Of a stretch of 64,000 bases of DNA, positions 27,900 to 36,574 are shown piece after piece. The notes beneath the pieces were generated by a model. It did no database searches. It was not told the DNA's origin and saw only the letters and a list, made by a program, of their open reading frames with translations. Both the position numbers and the translations under genes were made by a program. Positions within the stretch are counted from its first letter, which is position 1. Every line of letters begins with the position of its first letter. The DNA is from Thiohalomonas sp963783235 (GTDB lineage Bacteria; Pseudomonadota; Gammaproteobacteria; Thiohalomonadales; Thiohalomonadaceae): NCBI GenBank assembly GCA_963783235.1, contig CAWAMN010000001.1, positions 1,054,001 to 1,118,000 of the forward strand, read 5' to 3'.

Positions 27900-28316
27900 T
27901 TATTGGAAATCTTGCGTTTCAGGGTTAACGAGACATTCCGGACTGCGCTCCGCCGCCGGGAACAGTTCGCGCTCCTCGAAGCGGACGTGGGCCGAAAGCG
28001 CGTCGGCGAACGCCGAGAGGAGTTCCCGGCCGGGGTGCGCCAATTGCCCAACCAGGCTTCGTAATTCGGCGTGTTCGGCAAGTGTGCGGTCGACCAGGGC
28101 ATTCTCGCCGGCCTGACTCAATGCGGGTAAAAGCCAGCGTTCTTCCTCCTGGAAATGAGGCTCCAATTCGGTTTCGAACCGGTCGTTGATTTCTGCCGAT
28201 ACGCGCTTAACGGATTCGAGGTCGCCGTCACGAGCCGTTCGGCGGGCGCGTAGTGCCAACGAAAGTGCGGAGTGATGTTCTCGGGAGAGCGCAATCAGGG
28301 GCTCGGCTCTTTTCAT
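27900..28316 (-). CDS. Hemerythrin HHE domain protein
   Basis: 138 aa from the ATG at 28316 (MKRAEPLIALSREHHSAL). The iron-ligand pattern of HHE proteins is visible: REHH near residue 13, HFQEEERWLLPAL near residue 55, HAELRSLV near residue 83 and HVRFEERELFPAAE near residue 110. Such proteins bind a di-iron centre and are linked to oxygen, nitric oxide or iron-sulfur repair. A longer frame starting at 28421 has an unconserved leader. An FNR/DNR-type palindrome 150 bp upstream suggests control by low oxygen or NO. Confidence 0.85.
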   Translation of the reverse strand: MKRAEPLIALSREHHSALSLALRARRTARDGDLESVKRVSAEINDRFETELEPHFQEEERWLLPALSQAGENALVDRTLAEHAELRSLVGQLAHPGRELLSAFADALSAHVRFEERELFPAAERSPECLVNPETQDFQ

Positions 28317-28467
28317 GATTCGGTACCTTTTCGAGTCAGCTGGGATTTTTCGACCAAGGCATGCGCTAACGCCCGCTTTAGCTTGCGTCCAAACATCGCT
28401 TCCTTTCCGCTCTGCCGGCAATCGCCAATATTGCCGAGTAATTTACTGCGTTTTCTATCGGAAGGAT

Positions 28468-28481
28468 TTGACCGAGGTCAA
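28468..28481. promoter_or_regulatory. FNR/DNR-type binding site
   Basis: TTGACCGAGGTCAA is a perfect inverted repeat of TTGAC around a 4-bp centre, fitting the FNR/Crp-superfamily half-sites used by DNR/NnrR-like NO or low-oxygen regulators. It lies about 155 bp upstream of the hemerythrin start, on the side expected for its promoter. Confidence 0.5.
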
Positions 28482-28551
28482 GAACGGATTACATCCGAGG
28501 ACTCATGAAAGGAATGATAGGGTTCGGTTGAAGACTATTTCGAGGCTAGCC

Positions 28552-28656
28552 TAAATACGTGTTCCAAAATGGTGCCCGTTGAACCCCCTCATCCTGACCT
28601 TCTCCCTCAGGGAGAAGGGACTCAAAGTGGATACCATTTCGGAAAACGGATATTTA
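28552..28656. repeat. TAAATA-ended inverted-repeat element, 105 bp, different core
   Basis: The left end TAAATACGTGTTCCAAAATG and right end (reverse complement) beginning TAAATAT and containing CCGAAATGGTATCC match the termini of the elements at 62861-63007 and 63843-63988. The inside is instead the common palindrome CTTCTCCCTCAGGGAGAAG. The rest of 28317-28805 holds no gene. Confidence 0.7.
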
Positions 28657-28805
28657 GCGAAGATCAATCGAGGATACGGCTTCCGGCATAGCGGCCGAAA
28701 ACGGAGCTCCAAGAGAGCAAGTAGCGAAACGCCCGCTGGACTTGGGAGCTGATCCGTTCGACGCGTTGCAAGCGCGACTGGACTTACTGGTAGATCCTTC
28801 AGCGA

Positions 28806-29726
28806 CTATTTCTGGCGCGATCTCAGTTCGACTACCTCCAGATTTTCGTAAGCCCTTTCGTAGTACTGGGGCGAAAGATGAACGGCGCGGCCCAGGTATT
28901 TTCGTGCTGAAGGGAGATCGTTATTGTGAAGGGAGACGTAGCCGACGTTGTTGTACGCCCCGGGTTTGTCGGTCACGCGCTGGAAGGCAGCAACGGCCTC
29001 CTCGTAGCGTCCGGTTCTGGCCAGCACCAGTCCCAAATTCCGCCACGCCCTGCCGTAGTCGGGATTTTTCTTTAGGGCGGCTCTCAAGCGGGCAATCGCT
29101 GCATCGTAATCCTGGGCAAGGTAGAGCGAATACCCCAGGTTGTTTTGAACCCGCGCCGAATCGGGCACCATTCGCAAGGCTGTCTCATACGCCTTTCGCG
29201 CCTCGAGATGGCTGCCCCGCAAATCGGCCAGAATTCCCAGAGCATTATGGGCCCGCCAGCGTCGAATGTCGGCCTGAACTGCGCGTTCCAGGGCCTTTTT
29301 ACTCTCCTCATAATGTCTCGCGCGTAAAAGGGTAAGCCCCAGTCCTTCGTTAAGTCCTGCATGTTCCTGTTTGATCTGTAGACCACTCCTGAAAGCCCTT
29401 GCAGCGAGTCCAAGGCGCCCCCGCTCCAGGTGAATCGCCCCGATTCGTTCATAGACAGGAACGCTTTTGGGATCTAATTCGAGAGCCTGTACATAACGAT
29501 AGAGCGCCAGATCCTTGTCACCCCGGCTCAAGGCCTTATCGCCCCGGGCTATCGCCTCTTCAATGTTCCCGACAGGCATTTCGGTGGCGTAAACCACCTG
29601 CTTTTTTCCGTCGTACAAGTGATCGAAAGAACCCGTACGGGACGATGAAGGCACCGATGCGCAACCGGCCGTCACCGCGGCGATGGCCAGTAACCCCGTC
29701 ACCCGAATTGCGCCTTTTAAATTCAT
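28806..29726 (-). CDS. tadD: TPR lipoprotein, TadD-like
   Basis: 306 aa from the ATG at 29726 (GGAG upstream); an in-frame upstream start adds an unlikely leader. Lipobox VTAGC near residues 18-22. Six or more TPR units cover residues 60-270 (ALGILADLRGSHLEARKAYE, NNLGYSLYLAQDYDAA). TadD proteins are outer-membrane-associated pilotin or scaffold factors for the Tad secretin. Last gene of the Tad operon, 13 bp after tadC. Confidence 0.85.
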   Translation of the reverse strand: MNLKGAIRVTGLLAIAAVTAGCASVPSSSRTGSFDHLYDGKKQVVYATEMPVGNIEEAIARGDKALSRGDKDLALYRYVQALELDPKSVPVYERIGAIHLERGRLGLAARAFRSGLQIKQEHAGLNEGLGLTLLRARHYEESKKALERAVQADIRRWRAHNALGILADLRGSHLEARKAYETALRMVPDSARVQNNLGYSLYLAQDYDAAIARLRAALKKNPDYGRAWRNLGLVLARTGRYEEAVAAFQRVTDKPGAYNNVGYVSLHNNDLPSARKYLGRAVHLSPQYYERAYENLEVVELRSRQK

Positions 29727-29739
29727 TCTGTTCTCCGCA

Positions 29740-30696
29740 TCAACGAAACGCCGCCAGCACACCGAGTATCGCCGGACCGATAGCCACCAGAAAAAACGAT
29801 GGAAACAGGCACAGCACCAGCGGGAAGATCATTTTGGTGCCGATTTTTGCCGCTGCCTCTTCCGCCTTCTGCATCCGCCGATCACGGAATTCCGTCGCAT
29901 AGATGCGCAGGGCATCGGCAATACTGGTTCCGAACCGCATGCTCTGCACCAGCAGAGTAACCAGGCCCCGCACGTCTTCCAGACCCGTCCGTTCAGAGAG
30001 ATTTCTAAGTGCGTCCGTGTGGGATATCCCGGCACGGACCTCAACGTTCACCAACGCCAGCTCTCCAGCGAGTTCGGGATGACTGACTCCCAAGTCATCG
30101 GCGACACGCTGGATGGCTCCCTTGAGACCCAGCCCCGCCTCGGCACAGACCACCAGCAGATCGAGGGCGTCCGGTAGCCCCTCCATCAGGCGTCGTTGAC
30201 GCGCGTTGACCTTTTTCTGAAGGAAATAGTTGGGACCGAGCAGACCCACCGCCCCGGCAACGAGCGCAGAAGCCACGACCTGTTGGGTCGATAGGCCCGG
30301 GATCCAGCCGACGATCAGAAGGACCCCCAATGGGAGCCCCACGATCAGCATGATCTTTAACGCATAAAAAGAACCCAGGGCATTAGACTTGCGAAGACCG
30401 GCATGGATCAACTGGCGCTTTACCCGGGCCTGCTCTCGCTTGTCCTCCGGAATGGCCCTGTTGTAGTAAGGCCGCAACCGTTCCAACAGGCGTTCTACTG
30501 CCCCCTTTCGGCGGTTCACTTTATCTTCGGTCAGACGTTGAACCCTCTGACGTGTCGGGCTATTGAGGCCATTGACGAGGAACATACCCGCCAAACCGAA
30601 CGAAAACGCCGCGGCGCCCATTACAACGCTAAAGACCACCGTTAACGCCTCGGGCGATCCCGAAATCCGGCTCAACACTGCGACCAGGTAATCCAT
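29740..30696 (-). CDS. tadC: Tad inner-membrane platform protein TadC
   Basis: 318 aa with the T2SS-F (GspF-like) domain and membrane helices near residues 13-35, 105-145 and the C-terminus (IFPLVLCLFPSFFLVAIGPA). The pattern GLPDALDLLVVCAEAGLGLK is typical of TadC. The ATG at 30696 has GGGAG six bases upstream. It forms the inner-membrane platform with TadB on which the TadA ATPase acts. Confidence 0.93.
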   Translation of the reverse strand: MDYLVAVLSRISGSPEALTVVFSVVMGAAAFSFGLAGMFLVNGLNSPTRQRVQRLTEDKVNRRKGAVERLLERLRPYYNRAIPEDKREQARVKRQLIHAGLRKSNALGSFYALKIMLIVGLPLGVLLIVGWIPGLSTQQVVASALVAGAVGLLGPNYFLQKKVNARQRRLMEGLPDALDLLVVCAEAGLGLKGAIQRVADDLGVSHPELAGELALVNVEVRAGISHTDALRNLSERTGLEDVRGLVTLLVQSMRFGTSIADALRIYATEFRDRRMQKAEEAAAKIGTKMIFPLVLCLFPSFFLVAIGPAILGVLAAFR

Positions 30697-30708
30697 TCCC
30701 AACTCCCG

Positions 30709-31683
30709 TCAAACCTGGATGCGCAGTAATTTGCGAATCCAGAAAATGCCGATGGTCCCCATGATGAAGGCGCCCATTACCAACTTTTGCCCTAACGGGT
30801 CGTCCGTCAGACGAGGCAGATAGCCCGGAGTCGTCACGGAAATGGCTCCAAAAAGACCCAAAGGCACCAGTGCCAGGACCCAGGCGGAGAGACGCGCTTC
30901 GGCCGAAAGCGTCTTTACCTTGCGATGGAAGCGGAACCGGGCCCGGGTAACTTCCCCGATTTTTTCCAGGATTTCCGCGAGATTGCCGCCGGTCTCCCGC
31001 TGTACCAGCACCGCCGTGACCAACGCCATCACCGTCACGCTCGGAACACGAGACAGCAAACCGAGTAGTGCACGACGCACATCGCCGCCATAGTTGATGT
31101 CGGCAAACACAATGGCGAATTCCCGACCGATTGGCGCTTCGAGATCATCTGCAACCAACCGCAGGGATTCGGTGAAGGGATGCCCGGCACGCAAGGCCCT
31201 AACCATAACCCCCACCGCATCCTGAAGTTGCTCTTCGAACTTTGCGATCCGCCTGGCGCGATCGGCATGGAGTTTGACGTAGGCGAAAAACGCGACGCCG
31301 ACTCCCGTCAAAAGGCCCCACGCCGGACTGCCGGAAAGAAGGCCGACCATGAATGCCGCGCCCACCATCGCACCCACGGTTCGAATCACTAGCTGGTGAG
31401 CCGACGTCGTGTACCCGGCCTGTTCCGCCATTGCGGCCAAGGTCGGCATTCCCGGCAAATCGTCCATGGCCTTTTCAAGCGCGCCCTTCGGTTTCTCCCG
31501 CCGGCGCGCACCGCGGGCCGGTCCGGGATCGTTCGCCGCCAGCTCCTGCATCCGTCTTTGCAGGCGTTTACGCGCTGCACGGTTTTCGCCGAAAACCGGC
31601 ACAATGAAGCTGATGGTCAGCAGCACCACGGCCGCGAAGACCATCCCGACGAAAATCAGCGTTTCACTTGAAACCGAGTCCAT
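30709..31683 (-). CDS. tadB: Tad inner-membrane platform protein TadB
   Basis: 324 aa. It has a membrane helix at the N-terminus (IFVGMVFAAVVLLTISFIVP), a cytoplasmic T2SS-F domain (QLQDAVGVMVRALRAGHPF) and two C-terminal helices. The ATG at 31683 overlaps the end of tadA by 20 bases and has GGAGGAGGG upstream, so it is preferred over the long frame from 31809. Confidence 0.93.
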   Translation of the reverse strand: MDSVSSETLIFVGMVFAAVVLLTISFIVPVFGENRAARKRLQRRMQELAANDPGPARGARRREKPKGALEKAMDDLPGMPTLAAMAEQAGYTTSAHQLVIRTVGAMVGAAFMVGLLSGSPAWGLLTGVGVAFFAYVKLHADRARRIAKFEEQLQDAVGVMVRALRAGHPFTESLRLVADDLEAPIGREFAIVFADINYGGDVRRALLGLLSRVPSVTVMALVTAVLVQRETGGNLAEILEKIGEVTRARFRFHRKVKTLSAEARLSAWVLALVPLGLFGAISVTTPGYLPRLTDDPLGQKLVMGAFIMGTIGIFWIRKLLRIQV

Positions 31684-33031
31684 GCCCGAATCCCTCCTCC
31701 GGTTCGTACGTGGCGAGATCCAGTTCGATACCGTGCTGTACGAGCTGCTCATGGAACTGGGGCACCACACCGCTGGCGACGAACTCGCCCTGAACACGTC
31801 CCTCCTCATCCAAACCGCGACGGCGGAACGAGAAGATTTCGGACATGGTGATCACCTCGCCCTCCATGCCGGTAATCTCCTGCACGCTGACCAGGCGGCG
31901 GCCACCATCCTGCTGCCGTTCCAGTTGAACCACGAAATCCACCGCTGATGCGATCTGGGCGCGCAAGGCGCGGGGCGGAATGTTGACCCCCGCCATCGCC
32001 ACCATCGACTCGATGCGCGTCAGAGCGTCACGCGGGGTGTTGGCGTGGATGGTGGTCATTGAGCCGTCGTGACCGGTATTCATCGCCTGCAGCATGTCGA
32101 GCGCCTCGGAGCCGCGGACCTCGCCGACAACGATTCGATCCGGACGCATGCGCAACGCGTTTCGAACCAAATCCCGCTGAGCGACCTCTCCCCTGCCCTC
32201 AATGTTCGGCGGACGGGTCTCCAGCCGGACGACGTGCGGCTGCTGAAGCTGCAGTTCCGCCGAATCCTCGATGGTGACAATCCGCTCATCGGAAGGTATG
32301 GATCCAGACATCACGTTCAATAGTGTGGTCTTGCCGGAACCGGTGCCTCCGGAGATCAGCACGTTCAGTCGGCCGCGGACCACGGCATCCAAAAGCTGCC
32401 GGATGGTGGTGGACATTGCGCCGTACTCCACCAGGGTTTCGGCGTCGAGACGGTGAACGGCAAAGCGCCGGATGGACAGGGACGGTCCATCAATCGCCAA
32501 AGGCGGGATGATGGCGTTCACCCGCGAACCATCCTTCAGGCGTGCATCGACCATCGGCGATGACTCATCGATACGGCGCCCTACCTGGGAGACGATCCGA
32601 TCGATGATATTCATCAAATGACCGTCGTCGTGAAACCGCGCTTCGGTTCGCTCCAGCTTGCCACGTCGCTCGACGTAGATGGTATGCGGCCCATTGACCA
32701 GAATGTCCGATACCGAGGGGTCGGCGAGGATAGGTTCGAGTGGACCAAGGCCAAGAATCTCATCCTCGATCTGGCGCACGATACGTTGGCGTGCCGCCAC
32801 GCTGAGTGGAATCGCCTCGGCCTCAATCACCTCTCGGCTTACCTCACGGATTTGACGCCGTGCTTCGGCTTCACCCAGTCCCGAGAGAAGCGACAGATCC
32901 AAAACGGTAAAGAGCTTCTCATTGATATGCCGCTTCCACTTCTCTTCCGTACCACGGGGATCGGCGCCCTCGCTAAAACCTTGCGTTTCCCGCATGCCAG
33001 CGGCCACTTCCGTGTCGAGCTCCTCTCGCAT
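31664..33031 (-). CDS. tadA: Tad secretion ATPase TadA/CpaF
   Basis: 455 aa. Type II/IV secretion ATPase with Walker A GGTGSGKTTLL near residue 230, Asp box and Walker B regions (RIVTIEDSAELQLQ, RPDRIVVGEVRGSEALDML) and the His box (GSMTTIHANTPRDAL). It powers assembly and possibly retraction of Flp pili from the cytoplasmic face of TadB/TadC. Confidence 0.96.
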   Translation of the reverse strand: MREELDTEVAAGMRETQGFSEGADPRGTEEKWKRHINEKLFTVLDLSLLSGLGEAEARRQIREVSREVIEAEAIPLSVAARQRIVRQIEDEILGLGPLEPILADPSVSDILVNGPHTIYVERRGKLERTEARFHDDGHLMNIIDRIVSQVGRRIDESSPMVDARLKDGSRVNAIIPPLAIDGPSLSIRRFAVHRLDAETLVEYGAMSTTIRQLLDAVVRGRLNVLISGGTGSGKTTLLNVMSGSIPSDERIVTIEDSAELQLQQPHVVRLETRPPNIEGRGEVAQRDLVRNALRMRPDRIVVGEVRGSEALDMLQAMNTGHDGSMTTIHANTPRDALTRIESMVAMAGVNIPPRALRAQIASAVDFVVQLERQQDGGRRLVSVQEITGMEGEVITMSEIFSFRRRGLDEEGRVQGEFVASGVVPQFHEQLVQHGIELDLATYEPEEGFGHGLGFK

Positions 33032-33034
33032 AAT

Positions 33035-34219
33035 TTACCCCTTACTCCATCCCAGCAACGACAAGCCCAGACGGCCTTTCGGTTTTTCCGCAGACTCGGC
33101 ACCCAGCAGACGACCCAAGCTCCTGATAGCCTGCCCGAAAGCCGTCTTCGGAGCCGCCTCCAGGATCGGAATCCCGCTATTGACACTCTCGGAGATTCGC
33201 TCGTAATCATTGGGGAGCCGAACCACACGGACACCGCCCAGGGCCTTCTCGACATCATTCACCGAAACCGTTCCCCGCTTCTGCCAACGGTTGACGACTG
33301 CCACGATCCGTTTCGGATCGAGGCCAGCATATCCCGTCGCCGATTCGACAAAATGTTTGGCCTCCCTCAAGTGAGCCACGTCCTGCTGCAGCACCAAAAA
33401 AACCCGATCGGCGGCACCCAGCGCGACTGCGGACGCCAGATCGAGCTGTCGGGGAATGTCAATCACCACGCGGTCGTATCCGCGCTTGAGAAGGTTCAGA
33501 ATACGTTCCAGGCGCTCCGGGTCCGGCGAATCATCCAATACGCCACGCTCCCTCGGCGACAGCAGCCGCAAGCCACTGTGATGCCGCAGCATATAACCTT
33601 CAATGGCCACTTCGTCGATTTCCGGCGCCCTTCGGACCGCCTCTTCCAAACCGTCACCGGCCGAATTCAGGTCCAGTAGCGTCGAAAGCGAACTGGTCTG
33701 AAAATCCAAATCCAGCAAAGACACACTCATCCGATCCGCGACCAATGCAAGACCGAGGTTCGCAGCCACCACACTGCTGCCGGCCCCACCCTTCGCTCCG
33801 ACCACCACGGCAAGCCGCGGTCCCGATTCGACCGCCTTACCATTCAGGTCACCGGCGATTTGGCGAAGCACACCATTGAGGTCGTCCGGCGGCACGGGGA
33901 AAGTGAAGTAGTCCCTCGCCCCCCCGCGCATCGCCATGCGCATGGCCCGGGTATTTTCGCTGGGGCCGACAATGACCGTCGGCACCCGGGTTCCGATCGG
34001 ACGCTCGGCTAACCCCTTCAACTCCTCTTCCCAGTTTTCGGAAAGGACGAACACCAAAACCGGTGGCAGTTCAGGGACGCCGTGGAGGGGATCCACATGC
34101 CCATTGGTGATCAGACGCGTCGTGACCCGCCATCCCGAGACCGGTTCGATAATATCCTCGATCGAGGCCAGCTCTTCCTTTTTGCGTCCAGCCAAAAGGA
34201 CTTGCAATTCGATTGGCAT
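33035..34219 (-). CDS. tadZ: Tad localisation protein TadZ/CpaE
   Basis: 394 aa. The N-terminal receiver-like domain (residues 1-125) lacks a clear phosphorylation site. A MinD/ParA-like ATPase follows with a deviant P-loop, VGAKGGAGSSVVAANLGLAL. TadZ positions the pilus machine at the pole. AAGGAG lies ahead of the ATG. It sits between the pseudopilin genes and tadA as usual. Confidence 0.92.
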   Translation of the reverse strand: MPIELQVLLAGRKKEELASIEDIIEPVSGWRVTTRLITNGHVDPLHGVPELPPVLVFVLSENWEEELKGLAERPIGTRVPTVIVGPSENTRAMRMAMRGGARDYFTFPVPPDDLNGVLRQIAGDLNGKAVESGPRLAVVVGAKGGAGSSVVAANLGLALVADRMSVSLLDLDFQTSSLSTLLDLNSAGDGLEEAVRRAPEIDEVAIEGYMLRHHSGLRLLSPRERGVLDDSPDPERLERILNLLKRGYDRVVIDIPRQLDLASAVALGAADRVFLVLQQDVAHLREAKHFVESATGYAGLDPKRIVAVVNRWQKRGTVSVNDVEKALGGVRVVRLPNDYERISESVNSGIPILEAAPKTAFGQAIRSLGRLLGAESAEKPKGRLGLSLLGWSKG

Positions 34220-34248
34220 GTAAATCGACTCCTTCCGATCGTGATTCG

Positions 34249-34713
34249 TTATCCGACAGTGCCAAAACAGGCCCGCATGTTGAGTTCTGGTATATATCCA
34301 AGACTCTCAACCGGAACGGTCGTGCTCGACTCGGGTACTGTGAACGCAGAGAAGGGAAAGAATAGTGGATAGGAGTAACCCTGGATTGTTACCCGAACAA
34401 ACGCCGCATCCGGGTACGTCACAGTGACCGCTCCGGACTCATCCAGGTACTCGACGTTGACGTTGCCGGTATTCATCCCTTGAAGAATGGGGCTTTCCGT
34501 TCCTCCATCAGCTGCCTCGAAGATCGCAGCTCTGACCACGCTCGAATGTCCGATGGGACACACGGCTGCCACACGTGCCGCCCGGCGCGTGGCTTCCTCG
34601 ATCGTGTTCCAGACGAAAAAGCCCCGACCCGCTTCAATGATCCCGAGCAGTAGCGTAAAAAAGAGTAGTCCGACGATCGCAAACTCGACCGTACTTATCC
34701 CTCGCTGCCGCAT
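34249..34713 (-). CDS. tadE: TadE-type minor pseudopilin
   Basis: 154 aa. Short N-terminal leader followed by GISTVEFAIVGLLFFTLLLG, a TadE prepilin-like motif with Glu at position +5 relative to the processing Gly. The ATG overlaps the previous stop (TGATG). Two Cys and a beta-rich C-terminal part follow. Processed by TadV and thought to prime or cap the pilus. Confidence 0.88.
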   Translation of the reverse strand: MRQRGISTVEFAIVGLLFFTLLLGIIEAGRGFFVWNTIEEATRRAARVAAVCPIGHSSVVRAAIFEAADGGTESPILQGMNTGNVNVEYLDESGAVTVTYPDAAFVRVTIQGYSYPLFFPFSAFTVPESSTTVPVESLGYIPELNMRACFGTVG

Positions 34714-35159
34714 CACAGCGCCCTCATCGTGACCGAAGCCTGTAGTGTCCGCCCCGTCTCCACATCATTTCCAAGACCAAACATCGGCAACATTTCAAAA
34801 ATCGGTTGATACGCGTAGGCGACAGATACCTGGACGTGGTTCGTATCGACCTGAATGACGTCGACATCGCTGGTCGACAAGCCCTCCAGTATCGAACTTC
34901 CTGAAACCGGCTGCCCGTAGACCACAAGGTTTCGGGTCGTGACCGTAACCTCATCGGTGATATTGATCTGGCCGGTCGTGTCAGGCGTTGCATGTTCAGC
35001 CAAATACCGGCCACCATCCCGGACGGTCTTGGTCAGTGTGTTGTAGTGGTAGAACATCCGCCCGAACTCCGCCGTTGCCATCAATAAGATGAGCAGCAGA
35101 GGCAGCACAACCACGAACTCCACCATTGCGATACCCTGTTGCGATTCGCTACGAGTCAT
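34713..35159 (-). CDS. tadF: TadE/TadF-type minor pseudopilin
   Basis: 148 aa from the ATG at 35159, which overlaps the 3' end of tadG. Motif GIAMVEFVVVLPLLLILLMA marks the TadE-like pseudopilin domain. A longer frame from 35294 is only the tadG shadow. TadE and TadF are hard to tell apart from sequence; the order suggests this is the second minor pseudopilin. Confidence 0.85.
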   Translation of the reverse strand: MTRSESQQGIAMVEFVVVLPLLLILLMATAEFGRMFYHYNTLTKTVRDGGRYLAEHATPDTTGQINITDEVTVTTRNLVVYGQPVSGSSILEGLSTSDVDVIQVDTNHVQVSVAYAYQPIFEMLPMFGLGNDVETGRTLQASVTMRAL

Positions 35160-36323
35160 CACTGTCCGGGTCCTTGTAGAGAACGATCTTGTGCAGGGTG
35201 CTACCGGAAGTAGGGTCCGTAATCGGATTCGCCGCGGCTGTTCCTCCGGCGTCACACTCCTCGACGAATTCTCCGTAGATCTCCTGTTTCCCATTCTGCC
35301 CTGCGGGCCGGGTCAGGAAGAAGCAGCCCACGCCCAGCACCTCGACTTCCCCTCGCCCTTCGGTTGTGGTCGAACAGTCTCCTATGGGTACCGCGAGCAT
35401 GCGCCGGTTCGGTACCCCTTCCGGTTCGGGATAGTCGTAGTTGCCGTCGGCGTTACGCTGTTCATAATCCTCATGCCAGAAGTAGTTTTCACCCAATCCC
35501 GGGTTGTAGTCAGTGTGTGTAACAGTGTCCGGTTTGGCCTCGGTTGAATCCACGGGGCCGTTGTACATTCCGAGCCGAGTGTTGAGCCCCTGAAAGACAG
35601 GGCCGACGGTATTGCCGGGTTCCGTTGTTATGGTGCTGCCTTCACTCGTGCACGCTTCGTAGCTTCCGGCCATACCCTGTCGCACGCATGAACCGCCAGT
35701 CCCACAGTCAAGGGCAATCAACTGGAAGTTCCCCGGGCCAACTTCAGAACCGCTTTTATCCGCTCCGCTTTTAAGGGTTTCCTCTTTTTCCGTTCCGACG
35801 CTGTAACCAAAATTTGTCGCACTTGGATCGCCACACACCATCATCGGTACGATTCCGCAGATCTCCGAATCCGGATCGGTCCCCAAAGGTGGACTCGGCC
35901 CGGCCAACGCACTCCCGCCTACCGTCATGCTCTCACCCATTCCCGGGAGGACATGAGCGAACCAGGTGGCGAACTGGACTTTATCGACCCGGACCCTGAC
36001 ATATTTGGGATCGGTCCCCCCGCGACGAACGGGTACGTATCGGACATTTCCACCACAGGGGCGGTGTCACCTTCCAGAAACAGCGCCGGCATATTCCCGT
36101 TGTAGGTCGCGAGCACCGCTGCCTGCGCTTGATCGGGGGCGCCGGTGTCGTTAAGGACTTTTGCCCCACTCAGCGCCGCCGCATCCAGTACGTTCTGCAG
36201 TTCGCTCTTGCGGGCATACGCCTGCCCCAGATCGACCACCAGGCCGGCCATTCCCAACAGAACCAAAGTGCTGATCGCCATCAGGGGAAGAACGATCCCC
36301 CGCTGGGCCGCTCTACTCTCCAT
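35149..36323 (-). pseudogene. tadG: TadG-like pilus protein, single-base frameshift
   Basis: The first part (36323 to about 36058) encodes AAQRGIVLPLMAISTLVLLG, the TadG N-terminal helix, and LQNVLDAAALSGAKVL. The rest is in another frame: after a shift near GACACCGCCCCTGTGGTGG it continues GGNVRYVPVRRGGTDPKYVR and VQFATWFAHVLPG to 35149. The total of 1175 bases is one short of a whole number of codons, so a one-base deletion explains it; repaired it would be 391 aa. The family is the Tad-associated integral protein with a von Willebrand-like or Flp-associated domain. May be a consensus error, since the locus is otherwise intact. Confidence 0.8.
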
Positions 36324-36326
36324 CGG

Positions 36327-36563
36327 CTACATGCCGCTGCTTATCGGCGAGGCTGATGCCTTCCGGCCGGTGCGGTATTCGCCCAACGCGCGTTCGGCAC
36401 GCTCGCCATCGAGACCGGCGCCGGCACTGTATCCCGGATTATCGGTCTGGACACGAATCATGTGACGGACCGATTCGCCGAAGTCTCTCGTCAACGGATC
36501 AGGCCCGGCGCAGCCTGCGAGTAGCAGACTCAAAATGGCGATCCCAACGTTATTGCGGTGCAT
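36327..36563 (-). CDS. Small lipoprotein of the Tad locus
   Basis: 78 aa. The ATG at 36563 has AAGGAG seven bases upstream; an earlier ATG in the same frame lacks one. Lipobox LLAGC near residues 14-18, then a short soluble part. It sits between rcpA and tadG with 4-12 bp gaps. Small lipoproteins occur at this place in several tad operons and may help the secretin. Confidence 0.75.
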   Translation of the reverse strand: MHRNNVGIAILSLLLAGCAGPDPLTRDFGESVRHMIRVQTDNPGYSAGAGLDGERAERALGEYRTGRKASASPISSGM

Positions 36564-36574
36564 TAGTCGCTCCT

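Noticed and set aside
36050..36070. Programmed frameshift in tadG
   Set aside because: No slippery heptamer or following structure was seen; a one-base loss is simpler.
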